Source of the DNA: Candidatus Zixiibacteriota bacterium | GTDB lineage: Bacteria; Zixibacteria; MSB-5A5; GN15; FEB-12 | Direction of reading: 5' to 3' | Length of the DNA stretch: 64,000 bases | NCBI GenBank assembly: GCA_029860345.1 | Contig: JAOUBJ010000009.1 | Coordinates: 121,663-185,662, forward strand | Shown: positions 43,339-52,657 of the stretch, one piece after another | Layout of the letters: every line of letters starts with the position of its first letter | Numbering within the stretch: position 1 is the first letter of the stretch | Position numbers and translations under genes: made by a program | The notes under the pieces: model-generated | The model's database searches: none | Told to the model about the DNA's origin: nothing | The model's input: only the letters and a program-made list of their open reading frames with translations

Positions 43339-45663
43339 ATGGCACGAAGAAAAAAGAAAAAATCGACTGACCGCAGGAAGACAGCGCTGGGTGTCTTGTT
43401 GCTGCTTTTGGCCGCCCTACTGACCATTTCACTGGTAACGCACGAGCGTTTGGACGATCTTCGTATCACCGGCCAAGTTGATCGGCATCTCAGCCCCTTT
43501 GAGCTTGAGTTCCGCAATCAGGGCGGCATGATGGGGGCGTATTTGGCTTATATCACCACTACGCTGGTCGGTTGGCTCGCCTTTTTCCTGCCCCTGGGCC
43601 TGGTTTTCTTGTCGCTACGCTTGCTGACCACCAGAATAGCCGAACGATATGAGCTAAACAGCTTTTTACTATTCGTGATCTCACTGCTGGGCTCGATGAT
43701 CTACAATATCCATCTGGTGATCGAACGCAGCCTGATGATACCTGACGACACGATTGGTGGCTATATGGCCGAGAGGCTCACCCAACTATTTGTGCGACTG
43801 GTTGGTCCCATGGGATCGTATGTGATGTTAGGTGGGTTCGGACTGATTTTGTTGGTCCTCTACACTTCAATCACTCCTTTACTTGCTGTCCATTTATCTT
43901 TGCCGGGTAGTACGTTACTCAAGCGCGTGTACGGTGCAATCAGAGGTCCGGTAGCAACGGTGTTGAGCTTTGGATGGTTGACGAAGCTTCTGCCGCACGG
44001 AGCAGATCAGCCCGACGAGTACGATAAACCTGAAGCTCACCATGAAGAGAGTCGGTCCCGCGATGCTGTACATGTTGATCATGAGCAATCGTCCGATCAA
44101 CTGCCGGTTGAGTCACCCGTCGAGGCAAACGAGAAACCGGCCAAAGCCAGCCGAGGAACCGGCGCCACCAAGCCACCCGAACAAGTTCAGCTGAAATCGG
44201 TCGAGTACAACTATCCCTCCGTTGACTTGCTGAATGTGAACCCGCAGACATCGGCTGCAGTCAACGACGATGAACTTCAGATGACGGCGCGAATGCTCAA
44301 AGACACCCTTGAGACGTTTGGTGTCGGGATCGAGGGCACAATCGAACGTTTCCCCGGGCCGGTCATCACGCGCTACGAATTCAAGCCGGCCGCCGGCGTC
44401 AAGGTCAACCAAATCGTGAATCTGTCCGACGATCTGGCCCTGGCCCTGAAAGCGCAGCGTATTCGAATCATTGCACCCATTCCGGGCAAGGCGGCCGTTG
44501 GTGTGGAGATTCCCAATCGTTCACCCCAGATGGTGTACTTGCGAGAGGTTCTTGCCTCGCCTAACTTCAGCGATGCCGACAACATTCTGCCCGTCGCTCT
44601 GGGCAAAAGCACTTCCGGTAAACCGTATGTGGCTGATCTGACCAAGATGCCGCACCTATTGATCGCCGGTGCGACCGGAGCGGGAAAGTCGGTCTGTATG
44701 AATGTTCTGATAACGTCCTTGCTCTATCGGTTGCATCCACATCAGGTTCGCTTTGTCCTGATCGATCCTAAGATGTTGGAACTGTCGGTTTATTCAGGCA
44801 TCCCCCACCTTGGTCGACCGGTGGTGACAAAGCCGAAGCGGGCTGAGAAAGTACTGACCGACGCCGTAACCGAGATGGAGAAACGGTATCGAAAGCTGGC
44901 CGAAGCCTCGGTGCGAAACATTCAGGAGTTCAATAGAAAGCAAAAGGATGAGGAACAACGACTGCCGTATATCGTCATTTTTGTCGACGAGCTGGCCGAC
45001 ATGATGATGTCTGCCACCTCATCCAAAACCGAACTGCTGATCACTCGACTGGCCCAGATGTCGCGGGCGGTCGGAATCCATTTGATTCTGGCCACCCAGC
45101 GACCGTCGGTCGATGTCATCACCGGATTGATTAAGGCCAATTTCCCGGCCCGGATCGCCTTTCAGGTATCATCCAAAGTCGACTCCCGGACAATCATCGA
45201 CGCCAACGGCGCCGAGAAACTGCTGGGTCGGGGTGACATGCTGTTTTTGCAGACAGGCCAGCCGGAACCCATTCGTATCCACGGCGCCTATCTGTCAAGT
45301 GAAGAATCCGACGCCATTGTCAAGTTTATCAAGGACCAGGGGCTTGAGACTTTCACCCTGGAGAGCATGTCGCAAGCGTCCGGTGAGCCGACCCAGGCCG
45401 AGGTCGATTTCGGCGATCCGCTCTTTCGCGAGGCTTGCGAAGTGGTCGTGCGGCACAAACAGGGATCGGTCTCGCTGCTTCAGCGCCGACTCGGTATCGG
45501 CTACCAGCGGGCGGCCAGGTTGATCGACAAGCTGGAGCAGGGTGGCATCGTTTCGCCTTTCGATGGCAGCAAGGCGCGCGATGTACTTGTCGACAAGGCT
45601 TTTCTGGACGCCCTCTTCGCCCGTGCCGAACCCAGCTCAACTATAGGTTCAGGACAGAACTGA
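43339..45663 (+). CDS. ftsK: DNA translocase FtsK
   Basis: 774 residues. After a basic tail (ARRKKKKSTDRRK) come four or five membrane segments to about 190, a charged linker of about 100 residues, and the motor. The motor shows VTRYEFKPAAGVKVNQI-like KPAAGVKVNQIVNLSDDLAL, Walker A in LIAGATGAGKSVCMNVLITS, Walker B in LPYIVIFVDELADMMMS and ILATQRPSVDVITGLIKANF. The C-terminal winged-helix gamma domain (LLQRRLGIGYQRAARLIDKL) reads KOPS-like sites. FtsK sits at the division septum and pumps chromosome ends, usually with XerCD. The linker is short, as in SpoIIIE. A LolA-like gene follows 25 bases on, the same order as in many Proteobacteria. Confidence 0.94.
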   Translation: MARRKKKKSTDRRKTALGVLLLLLAALLTISLVTHERLDDLRITGQVDRHLSPFELEFRNQGGMMGAYLAYITTTLVGWLAFFLPLGLVFLSLRLLTTRIAERYELNSFLLFVISLLGSMIYNIHLVIERSLMIPDDTIGGYMAERLTQLFVRLVGPMGSYVMLGGFGLILLVLYTSITPLLAVHLSLPGSTLLKRVYGAIRGPVATVLSFGWLTKLLPHGADQPDEYDKPEAHHEESRSRDAVHVDHEQSSDQLPVESPVEANEKPAKASRGTGATKPPEQVQLKSVEYNYPSVDLLNVNPQTSAAVNDDELQMTARMLKDTLETFGVGIEGTIERFPGPVITRYEFKPAAGVKVNQIVNLSDDLALALKAQRIRIIAPIPGKAAVGVEIPNRSPQMVYLREVLASPNFSDADNILPVALGKSTSGKPYVADLTKMPHLLIAGATGAGKSVCMNVLITSLLYRLHPHQVRFVLIDPKMLELSVYSGIPHLGRPVVTKPKRAEKVLTDAVTEMEKRYRKLAEASVRNIQEFNRKQKDEEQRLPYIVIFVDELADMMMSATSSKTELLITRLAQMSRAVGIHLILATQRPSVDVITGLIKANFPARIAFQVSSKVDSRTIIDANGAEKLLGRGDMLFLQTGQPEPIRIHGAYLSSEESDAIVKFIKDQGLETFTLESMSQASGEPTQAEVDFGDPLFREACEVVVRHKQGSVSLLQRRLGIGYQRAARLIDKLEQGGIVSPFDGSKARDVLVDKAFLDALFARAEPSSTIGSGQN

Positions 45664-45688
45664 GCCAGGGGCGGGACGTATAACAACC

Positions 45689-46306
45689 ATGAAGACTCTA
45701 CGACTGCTTTGGCCTGCCTTGGGCTTCGTTGCTATAGGACATGCAGCGACTTCGGAGGCCGATCGGTTCGAAGCCGTCAAAACCCGCTTGGCCTCGGCCG
45801 AGTGTGTGCGTCTGGACTTCGTCAACGTCATTCACTCGGATATTTTTGATGTTGTCGACTCGACCTTTGGGTCTGCCTGTCTGGCTTCGGACGGGCGCTA
45901 TAGAGTCAGGCTGGGAGATGATACTTACCTGTACGACGGAACTGATCTTCATAGCTACTCCAGAGAGAACAACCAGGTAGTTATCGAGGCGGTCAACGCC
46001 GACTCCGAGGCCTTCAGTGAAGTCAGGTTTTTGACTCACCTGGAAGAGTTTTTTGAGACCCAACCACAATCATCGGCGAATTCCTATCGATTGCTGCGGC
46101 GTAGGGACTCGGTGGGAGACCTGCCAGATTCCATGACAGTGATAATCCATTCGGAAAAACTACAGATAGATCGGCTGGAGTTTTTTGATATAAATGATGA
46201 GTTCAACACTATCGAGTTACTTCATCAACAGCTTGATTCCGTTTGTACCGAAGTCGATTTCATTCCCAACTTCCCGGACTCGGTCGAGACTGTGAAAATG
46301 CCCTGA
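45689..46306 (+). CDS. LolA-like outer-membrane lipoprotein carrier protein
   Basis: 205 residues with a signal peptide (about 1-19, ending GHAAT-like) and a LolA/LolB-like half-barrel: FEAVKTRLASAECVRLDFVN, then YRVRLGDDTYLYDGTDLHSY corresponding to the LolA strand segment with a buried aromatic, then NQVVIEAV, and a later strand-helix region (SMTVIIHSEKLQIDRLEFFD). LolA ferries lipoproteins across the periplasm. Similarity is structural and weak, so the call rests partly on its place directly after ftsK, where lolA commonly lies. Only 1 base separates it from rimO. Confidence 0.7.
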   Translation: MKTLRLLWPALGFVAIGHAATSEADRFEAVKTRLASAECVRLDFVNVIHSDIFDVVDSTFGSACLASDGRYRVRLGDDTYLYDGTDLHSYSRENNQVVIEAVNADSEAFSEVRFLTHLEEFFETQPQSSANSYRLLRRRDSVGDLPDSMTVIIHSEKLQIDRLEFFDINDEFNTIELLHQQLDSVCTEVDFIPNFPDSVETVKMP

Positions 46307-46307
46307 G

Positions 46308-47630
46308 ATGAAGGTTTACATTCACAAGCTTGGTTGCCCCAAAAACGACGTAGATGCCGACTATATCGCGGCCAGGCTAAACCGCGACGGTCATACGTTG
46401 ACTTCGAATCCCGAAGAGGCTGAGACGATTGTAGTCAACACCTGCTGTTTCATCCTGCCCGCTCGGGAGGAGTCGATTGAAGAAGTGCTCTCGCTCTCCA
46501 CGCTGAAACAGAACGGCTGTTTGAAACGTCTGTACCTGGCCGGGTGTATGGCCCAACACCACGGGGACGAGATGCTCACCGGGATGCCTGAGATTGACGG
46601 CGCTTTCGGCCTGGGCGAGTTGGATGCCATATCGGAGGCGGTCGGCAGTGCCACCAAACTGAATCACACCATAAAGACCGAATCACGCCATCTCAGCTAT
46701 TTGGCCGGTGGTGAACGCATGGTCACCGACCAGTTTCCGTATGCATATCTAAAGATTTCCGATGGCTGCAATCGTGGTTGTACTTACTGCGTTATCCCGC
46801 AGATTAGGGGTTCATTCCGGAGCCGCAGTACGGATGATCTGGTGGCTGAGGCCGACCAGCTGGCCTTGCAAGGCAAGCGTGAATTGATTCTTGTTTCGCA
46901 GGAAGCTACTCTGTACGGGGCCGACCTGAAACCGCCTCAGGACCTGATCGGTCTCCTGCGCAAACTGGAGGCTATTGAAGACGTCCGTTGGATCAGGCCC
47001 ATGTACTTGCATCCGGCCCAGGTTTCAGGCGAGTTGATCAAGTACATGACATCAGAGAACAAGACGCTTGAGTATTTCGATCTGCCGCTGCAACACATAA
47101 ACAGCGAGCTCCTTAAGGCCATGCGACGTCAAACCGATCGCGGGCAAATCGAACGGCTGCTGGACACTATCCGGTCGGCCTCCAACCATGCGGTGATACG
47201 CGCTACTTTCATTGTCGGATTCCCTGGTGAGACCGAAGCGCAGTTTGACGAATTACTGACATGGATCGATCACCAGTGCCTCGACCGAGTAGCTGGATTT
47301 GTTTACTCGCCTGAGGAAGGCTCCGGGGCTGCCTCGCTGGCCGACCAAGTTGCTGAAGAGGAGAAAAATAGGCGGCTGGATGAGCTAATGACTCTCCAGC
47401 AGGGAATTGCCTTTGCGAAAAATACTGCTTTGATCGGAGGTGTCAAAGAGGTTATCATAGATGCCGTCATTGACGGCGGTCCGGCCGAGGCGCGCACTAG
47501 AGGCGATTGCCCCGAAGTGGACCAGAAGATATTTGTCACCGGCGCCGAACTGGCCATCGGCGATATCCGCAAGGTGCTGGTGGAGACAGCCGACGGCTAC
47601 GATCTGTGTGGAACCGTGATTGAGGACTGA
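46308..47630 (+). CDS. rimO: Ribosomal protein S12 methylthiotransferase
   Basis: 440 residues, a radical-SAM methylthiotransferase that modifies an aspartate of ribosomal protein S12. N-terminal UPF0004 domain: cysteines in KLGCPKNDVDAD, VNTCCFILPAREES and YLAGCMAQHHGDE bind one [4Fe-4S] cluster. The radical-SAM cluster is in SDGCNRGCTYCVIPQIRGSF (CxxxCxxC). VSQEATLYG, YFDLPLQHINSELLKAMRR and RATFIVGFPGETEAQFDELL follow. The C-terminal TRAM domain is about 370-440. LGCPKN and the RRQ-type motif separate RimO from MiaB. Confidence 0.93.
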   Translation: MKVYIHKLGCPKNDVDADYIAARLNRDGHTLTSNPEEAETIVVNTCCFILPAREESIEEVLSLSTLKQNGCLKRLYLAGCMAQHHGDEMLTGMPEIDGAFGLGELDAISEAVGSATKLNHTIKTESRHLSYLAGGERMVTDQFPYAYLKISDGCNRGCTYCVIPQIRGSFRSRSTDDLVAEADQLALQGKRELILVSQEATLYGADLKPPQDLIGLLRKLEAIEDVRWIRPMYLHPAQVSGELIKYMTSENKTLEYFDLPLQHINSELLKAMRRQTDRGQIERLLDTIRSASNHAVIRATFIVGFPGETEAQFDELLTWIDHQCLDRVAGFVYSPEEGSGAASLADQVAEEEKNRRLDELMTLQQGIAFAKNTALIGGVKEVIIDAVIDGGPAEARTRGDCPEVDQKIFVTGAELAIGDIRKVLVETADGYDLCGTVIED

Positions 47631-47633
47631 GAC

Positions 47634-48278
47634 ATGATTCAGGTTGAAAAAGTCGGAATCTTTCTGTCGAAATGGGTCAGTTTTCTTGCTGTTCTAATCT
47701 ACCTGATCCAGTCCGGCCTGTTGATCTTTCTTATCAAGGATAAGTTCGATCTGGAGCGACAGTTGGCCTTCCAACAAAAGAGAATCTCAGAGCTGGAAGA
47801 ACGTTTGCAGATTTTTAAGGCCATCGAGGATTTCCAGATCGGATTCGACAAAGAGGAGGTTGGCCGCCTCACCGATGTCGTGATTTCAGAGAGCGAACGT
47901 TATCACTACGATCCGATGTTTGTCCTGGCCATCATTCTAACCGAGTCATCCTTTCGCAGGGGACAGGTGTCGTCTGTGGGGGCGCGCGGTTTGATGCAGA
48001 TGATTCCCTTTGTCGGCGCCGATGTGGCCAAACGTTCAGGTGTCAACTACGATGGTATGCATTCACTGTTCGAGCCGGAGACCAATATCAAACTTGGCAC
48101 GCTGCACCTGTTCGAGCAGATTCTGAAGTTCGGTGACGTGGAGCAGGGGATCACGGCATACAACGTGGGGGAGACGCGGCTGCGCGGTTTGATTCGGCAG
48201 AACCATGAAATGCCGAAGCGGTATCTGAAGAAGGTAATGGAAAAATACAAAATGCTCAAGGAGACTTACGCGGTTTGA
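47634..48278 (+). CDS. Membrane-anchored lytic transglycosylase (SLT domain)
   Basis: 214 residues. One N-terminal membrane anchor (about 12-34, VSFLAVLIYLIQSGLLIFLI) and a coiled-coil stalk (about 40-65, LAFQQKRISELEERLQIF) lead into an SLT lysozyme-like domain. The catalytic glutamate is in LAIILTESSFRRG (about residue 102), followed by VGARGLMQMIPFVGADVAKR and YNVGETRL. It cleaves the MurNAc-GlcNAc bond of peptidoglycan to give anhydro ends, acting in the periplasm. It lies between rimO and bamD and its stop overlaps the bamD start by four bases. Confidence 0.9.
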   Translation: MIQVEKVGIFLSKWVSFLAVLIYLIQSGLLIFLIKDKFDLERQLAFQQKRISELEERLQIFKAIEDFQIGFDKEEVGRLTDVVISESERYHYDPMFVLAIILTESSFRRGQVSSVGARGLMQMIPFVGADVAKRSGVNYDGMHSLFEPETNIKLGTLHLFEQILKFGDVEQGITAYNVGETRLRGLIRQNHEMPKRYLKKVMEKYKMLKETYAV

Positions 48279-49210
48279 AACCACGCACAACACTTGCCAT
48301 ACTACTTGCCTTGCTTTCCATCGCAACTATAATCGGCCCCGGTTGCGGCGGACCTCGTCCGTTGTCGAAAATGACAGCCCGCGAATTGTTTGAAGAGGGT
48401 AGCAAGAAATTCCAGAAGAGAAAATACCTTCGCGCCATTGAGATATTTCAGGCCTGTGTCTACAATTTCCCGGGAGACGAAATTGTCGACTCGGCCCAGT
48501 ATTACCTTGCCCTTTCCTATTTCGAGAACGATGAGCACGAGGTGGCGCAAGTGGAGTTCAACCGTCTGGTTCTGAACTACCCCTCCAGCGTCTATCTTGA
48601 GCAATCGGTTTTCATGCGGGCGGCTTGTTTTTTTGAGGCCACCCCACGACATCATGGCCTCGACCAGTCCGAATTGGAGACGGCCATCCGACAGTTTGAG
48701 GATTTCATTATAGATTTCCCGGAGTCTGAGTCGGTGAACGATGCCAGAGCGTATCTGCTGGTGGCACGCTCGCGACTGGCTCGGAAATACTACGATGCCG
48801 GTATTGTCTACAGCCGAATTGCAGCCTATCAGGCAGCTCAGATTTACTTTCAGAAAGTGATCGACGATTTCACCGACACCGAATACGCTCCCCTGGCTAC
48901 GTATGAGTTCGCAGTCATGGATCTCAAACAGGATAAATTCACCGAGGCTCAATCCGGGTTCAAAGATTTTCAAACGGTGTTTGCCGATCATGAGAAAGCG
49001 GAACGCGCCCACCAGCATGAAATCGAGGCGGCCTTCAAACCCGGCCAGGCCGCTTTCAAGAAAGGTGAATTCACCACCGCCCGAGAGAAGTTGGAAGCGT
49101 TCAAAGTTGCCTACCCCAATCACAAACTGACCGGGAAAGCCGACAAGTATCTCCGAAAGATCGCAGAGCGCATGGCGGCCGGCCCCAAGGTCGACGGTGA
49201 TGAGTCCTGA
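48275..49210 (+). CDS. bamD: Outer-membrane assembly lipoprotein BamD-like
   Basis: 311 residues. Lipoprotein signal with lipidated Cys24 (IIGPGCGG). Tandem TPR units follow: ARELFEEGSKKFQKRKYLRA, YYLALSYFENDEHEVAQVEF, PSSVYLEQSVFMRAACFFEA, YYDAGIVYSRIAAYQAAQIY and more. FNRLVLNYPSS and FEDFIIDFPESESVNDA are the BamD/YfiO signature phrases. BamD helps BamA insert outer-membrane proteins. It is about 60 residues longer than the E. coli protein, with extra TPRs after about 220. Start is TTG at 48275, overlapping the transglycosylase stop. Neighbouring lptD and lolA-like genes make this an envelope-assembly group. Confidence 0.88.
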   Translation: MKPRTTLAILLALLSIATIIGPGCGGPRPLSKMTARELFEEGSKKFQKRKYLRAIEIFQACVYNFPGDEIVDSAQYYLALSYFENDEHEVAQVEFNRLVLNYPSSVYLEQSVFMRAACFFEATPRHHGLDQSELETAIRQFEDFIIDFPESESVNDARAYLLVARSRLARKYYDAGIVYSRIAAYQAAQIYFQKVIDDFTDTEYAPLATYEFAVMDLKQDKFTEAQSGFKDFQTVFADHEKAERAHQHEIEAAFKPGQAAFKKGEFTTAREKLEAFKVAYPNHKLTGKADKYLRKIAERMAAGPKVDGDES

Positions 49211-49805
49211 CGACGGCGGACGCTGGGGAATACTGGGCGGGACCTTTGATCCCGTACACAACGGACATCTCAATCTGGCCGAGCAAGTCGCCCGCAACCG
49301 GGCGCTCAACGGCGTATTATTAATACCGTCATATCGTCACCCTTTTAAGGATGACTGCTGCGCAACATTCGAGCACAGGATCAAAATGCTACAACTGGCG
49401 ACGGTGGGACATGCTGGTCTCATGGTGAGTGATATGGAAAAAGAGATGGACCTTTCGGGCTTTACTGTGGATAGTATCCAAGCCATCAAGCTAAGATACC
49501 CCCAAGCCGACTGGTCGTTCATCATCGGCGAGGACAACGTTGCCGACTTGCAACACTGGCGAAGCCCCGATCTGATTCTGAGCCAGGTCCGCATACTGGT
49601 TGGTGAGCGACCACCCCATGTTGCCTGCGATCTTATCGGACAGTTTCCGTCTGACCGGATCGAGATGGTCTCGATCAACATGGTGGATGTCTCCTCAACC
49701 GATATTCGCGCCCGTTTGGCCGCCGACGCATCGGATAAATCACTTGTCACGTTGATGCCGGGGGCGGTGATCGAGCACATTGTCGAACATGGACTGTACC
49801 AATGA
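49200..49805 (+). CDS. nadD: Nicotinate-nucleotide adenylyltransferase
   Basis: 201 residues. It joins NaMN and ATP to give deamido-NAD. The nucleotidyltransferase signature is WGILGGTFDPVHNGHLNLAE with the T/HxGH-type HNGH. YRHPFKDDCCATFEHRIKML forms the NaMN site, then DWSFIIGEDNVADLQHWRSP and the adenine-site VDVSSTDIRARL (ISSTxIR type). The ATG at 49200 overlaps bamD by 11 bases; a GTG at 49197 is also possible. Its stop overlaps polA by four bases. Confidence 0.93.
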   Translation: MSPDDGGRWGILGGTFDPVHNGHLNLAEQVARNRALNGVLLIPSYRHPFKDDCCATFEHRIKMLQLATVGHAGLMVSDMEKEMDLSGFTVDSIQAIKLRYPQADWSFIIGEDNVADLQHWRSPDLILSQVRILVGERPPHVACDLIGQFPSDRIEMVSINMVDVSSTDIRARLAADASDKSLVTLMPGAVIEHIVEHGLYQ

Positions 49806-52525
49806 AAGGGTCCAAAGGCTCAGTCTACCTCATCGATGGCTCGGCGGTTTTTTATCGAGCCTACTTTGCCTTCATCCGCAATCCTCTGATAAACTCCAAA
49901 GGTGAAGACACTTCGGCCACCTACGGATTTGTCAACTCTATATTGAAACTGATCAGGGATGAAGACCCCGACTACCTGGCTATTGTTTTCGACACTGCCG
50001 AACCGACCTTCCGACATCGCATGTATGACGATTACAAGTCAACCCGCGCCAAGATGCCCGACGAACTGGCCGAACAGATCCCGCGCATTCGACAGGCGGT
50101 CGAGGCGCTCAATATCCCATCGTTCGAACTGGCCGGGTATGAGGCCGACGACTTGATCGGAACCTTTGCCCACAAAGCAGCCAAGGCCGGGCACGACGTA
50201 TGGTGTGTAACCGGAGACAAGGATTATTTTCAACTTGTCGACGAACGCATCCGAATCTACTACCCTCGCAAGGCATCGGAGCCGCCGGACAGGCTTGGTC
50301 GCGAGGAAGTGAAGGCGAAGTTCGGAGTGTACCCGGAAATGGTCATCGACAAACTGGCTCTAATGGGTGATTCTTCCGACAACGTCCCCGGTGTCCCCGG
50401 CATCGGTCCCAAGACGGCCGACAAACTGCTTGAACAATTCGGTTCGCTCGATGCCGCTCTCAAAGGTCACGCCGAAATCAAAGCCAAGGGGGTGCGAGAG
50501 AAAATCGCCGCCGGCACCGAGTCTGCCTTGCTCTCTCGCAAGCTGGTTACCATTGACACCGATGTTCCGGTGGAGTTTGAACTCAGCCGTATCAAGCGGG
50601 CGCCGGTCAATCATGACGCAGCCAGAGAGCTATTTCTCGAAATGGAATTCACCGGCCTGTTGAAACAGATAATGCCGAACGGTATGGCCGAGGAAACTCC
50701 CGACGCACCCGGTCCGAAGGTGAGCATCGACTATCAGACCATTAAGTCTGTCTCTGAGCTTGAGGCTCTCGTGGAGGACCTGTCGGGTCAGAAAGAGGTC
50801 GCGGTAGATACCGAAACGACCTCGCTTAATGCCCTGGAGGCCGAACTGGTGGGTGTGTCGCTTTGTGCCAGGGCGGGCACAGCATACTACGTACCCCTGG
50901 GGCATACGGCCGATGCTGAGCACAATCTGCCGTTCGATGAGGGATTGGCTATTCTGAAAAAGCTGCTTGAGAACCCCAAGGTCCAAAAATTCGGCCAAAA
51001 CCTCAAGTACGATATCGAAGTTTTGAATCGTTATGACGTCTCAGTCGATCCGGTTTCGTTCGACAGTATGTTGGCATCGTATCTGTTGAATCCGTCTGGA
51101 CGCGAGCATTCGCTGAACTTTCTGGCCCTGAAGCACTGTGACCACAACATGCAACCGATCAGTGAACTGATCGGTAGCGGGAAAAAACAAACCACCTTTG
51201 ACACCGTTCCGGTCGATCAAGCTGCCTACTATGCCGCCGAGGATGCCGACTATACTTACCGCCTGCGCGGTATTCTGGCGCCGGAACTGGACGGCCTGCA
51301 GATGCACCACCTGTACTACAATCTGGAAGTCCCCTTGATAAACGTGCTGGTGGCCATCGAGGAAGCGGGGATTAGAGTCGATGCCGACTTCCTGAGTGGG
51401 TTGTCGATCGATATGGAGCAGAAACTGGAAACAGTACGCTCAGAGATTTACAAAGACGCCGGAGGCGAGTTCAACATCAACTCGACTCAGCAACTCTCGC
51501 ACATCCTGTTCGATAAACTCGGCCTTCCCACCAAAGGTAAGACGGCCAAGAAGACTGGCTACTCGACCGATCAACGGGTGTTGGAAGAACTGGCGCTTTT
51601 GCATGAATTCCCGAAACTGGTTCTGGACTTTCGCCAGATAACCAAACTCAAAAGCACCTATGTCGACGCCATCCCCAAACTGATTAGCCCGACCACCGGA
51701 CGTGTCCACACTTCGTTCAATCAGGCCGTCACTGCCACCGGGCGACTTTCTTCGACCGACCCCAACTTGCAAAACATCCCGGTGCGAACGGAAGAAGGTC
51801 GGCAGATACGTAAGGCCTTTATCCCCCGTGACGGCGACCACGTCCTGCTGGTGGCCGATTACTCGCAGGTAGAACTACGCATTCTGGCTCATTACACGAA
51901 TGACCAGGGTCTGATCGCCGCTTTCGAGGCAGCCGAGGACATTCATGCCCGCACCGCCGCCGAGGTGTACGGTGTCGATATCGACAATGTCACATCCGAA
52001 CAACGACGCGCGGCCAAGACCGCCAACTTCGCGGTCATCTACGGAGTCTCGGCCTTCGGCCTGGCCCAACAGACAGAACTCGATTTGAGCGGCGCCAAGG
52101 AATTCATCGACACCTATTTTGAACGCTATCCCGGTATCCAAAAATACATGGAGACGACCAAACAGTCGGCCCGTGACTCAGGCTATGTTACTACATTGCT
52201 CAACCGGCGGCGCTACCTGCCGGAGATTAATAGCAAGAACTTCAACGTCCGACAGTTCGCCGAACGTACTGCGATCAACACACCCATCCAGGGAACGGCG
52301 GCCGACATGATCAAGACGGCGATGTTGAATATCCATCGCAAAATGTCAGGCATGCGTTCGCGGATGGTTTTGCAGGTGCACGACGAGTTGGTGTTCGACG
52401 CGCACAAGGATGAGCTTGATGATCTGAAATCACTTGTACAAATCGGTATGGAGAAGGCAATCAAGTTGTCGGTACCGGTGGTAGTCGACATGGGCGTGGG
52501 GGAGACCTGGCTGGACGCCAAGTAG
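49802..52525 (+). CDS. polA: DNA polymerase I
   Basis: 907 residues with all three activities. 5'-3' nuclease: YLIDGSAVFYRAYFAF, FDTAEPTFRHRMYDDYKSTR, FELAGYEADDLIGT and MGDSSDNVPGVPGIGPKTA. 3'-5' exonuclease with its acidic residues kept: EVAVDTETTSLNALEAE, QKFGQNLKYDIEVL, AYYAAEDADYTYRL, so proofreading is likely. Polymerase: TATGRLSSTDPNLQNIPVRT, LLVADYSQVELRILAHY (motif A), RRAAKTANFAVIYGVSAFGL (O-helix) and LQVHDELVFDAH (motif C). The O-helix has NFAV where E. coli has NFGL; the nucleotide-selecting phenylalanine is kept. It fills gaps and removes RNA primers. Overlaps nadD by four bases. Confidence 0.96.
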   Translation: MKGSKGSVYLIDGSAVFYRAYFAFIRNPLINSKGEDTSATYGFVNSILKLIRDEDPDYLAIVFDTAEPTFRHRMYDDYKSTRAKMPDELAEQIPRIRQAVEALNIPSFELAGYEADDLIGTFAHKAAKAGHDVWCVTGDKDYFQLVDERIRIYYPRKASEPPDRLGREEVKAKFGVYPEMVIDKLALMGDSSDNVPGVPGIGPKTADKLLEQFGSLDAALKGHAEIKAKGVREKIAAGTESALLSRKLVTIDTDVPVEFELSRIKRAPVNHDAARELFLEMEFTGLLKQIMPNGMAEETPDAPGPKVSIDYQTIKSVSELEALVEDLSGQKEVAVDTETTSLNALEAELVGVSLCARAGTAYYVPLGHTADAEHNLPFDEGLAILKKLLENPKVQKFGQNLKYDIEVLNRYDVSVDPVSFDSMLASYLLNPSGREHSLNFLALKHCDHNMQPISELIGSGKKQTTFDTVPVDQAAYYAAEDADYTYRLRGILAPELDGLQMHHLYYNLEVPLINVLVAIEEAGIRVDADFLSGLSIDMEQKLETVRSEIYKDAGGEFNINSTQQLSHILFDKLGLPTKGKTAKKTGYSTDQRVLEELALLHEFPKLVLDFRQITKLKSTYVDAIPKLISPTTGRVHTSFNQAVTATGRLSSTDPNLQNIPVRTEEGRQIRKAFIPRDGDHVLLVADYSQVELRILAHYTNDQGLIAAFEAAEDIHARTAAEVYGVDIDNVTSEQRRAAKTANFAVIYGVSAFGLAQQTELDLSGAKEFIDTYFERYPGIQKYMETTKQSARDSGYVTTLLNRRRYLPEINSKNFNVRQFAERTAINTPIQGTAADMIKTAMLNIHRKMSGMRSRMVLQVHDELVFDAHKDELDDLKSLVQIGMEKAIKLSVPVVVDMGVGETWLDAK

Positions 52526-52657
52526 GGCAGCGATCCCTGCGATCCTGGACCTAGCCTCCAAAGTATCTTCATCGACCTATAAGTCCTCAATAAACCCTGT
52601 TTTTCACCGAATAGAGTAGTAGGAGGCGACAAGACGCAGAAGACGGAGGTTCTAATA

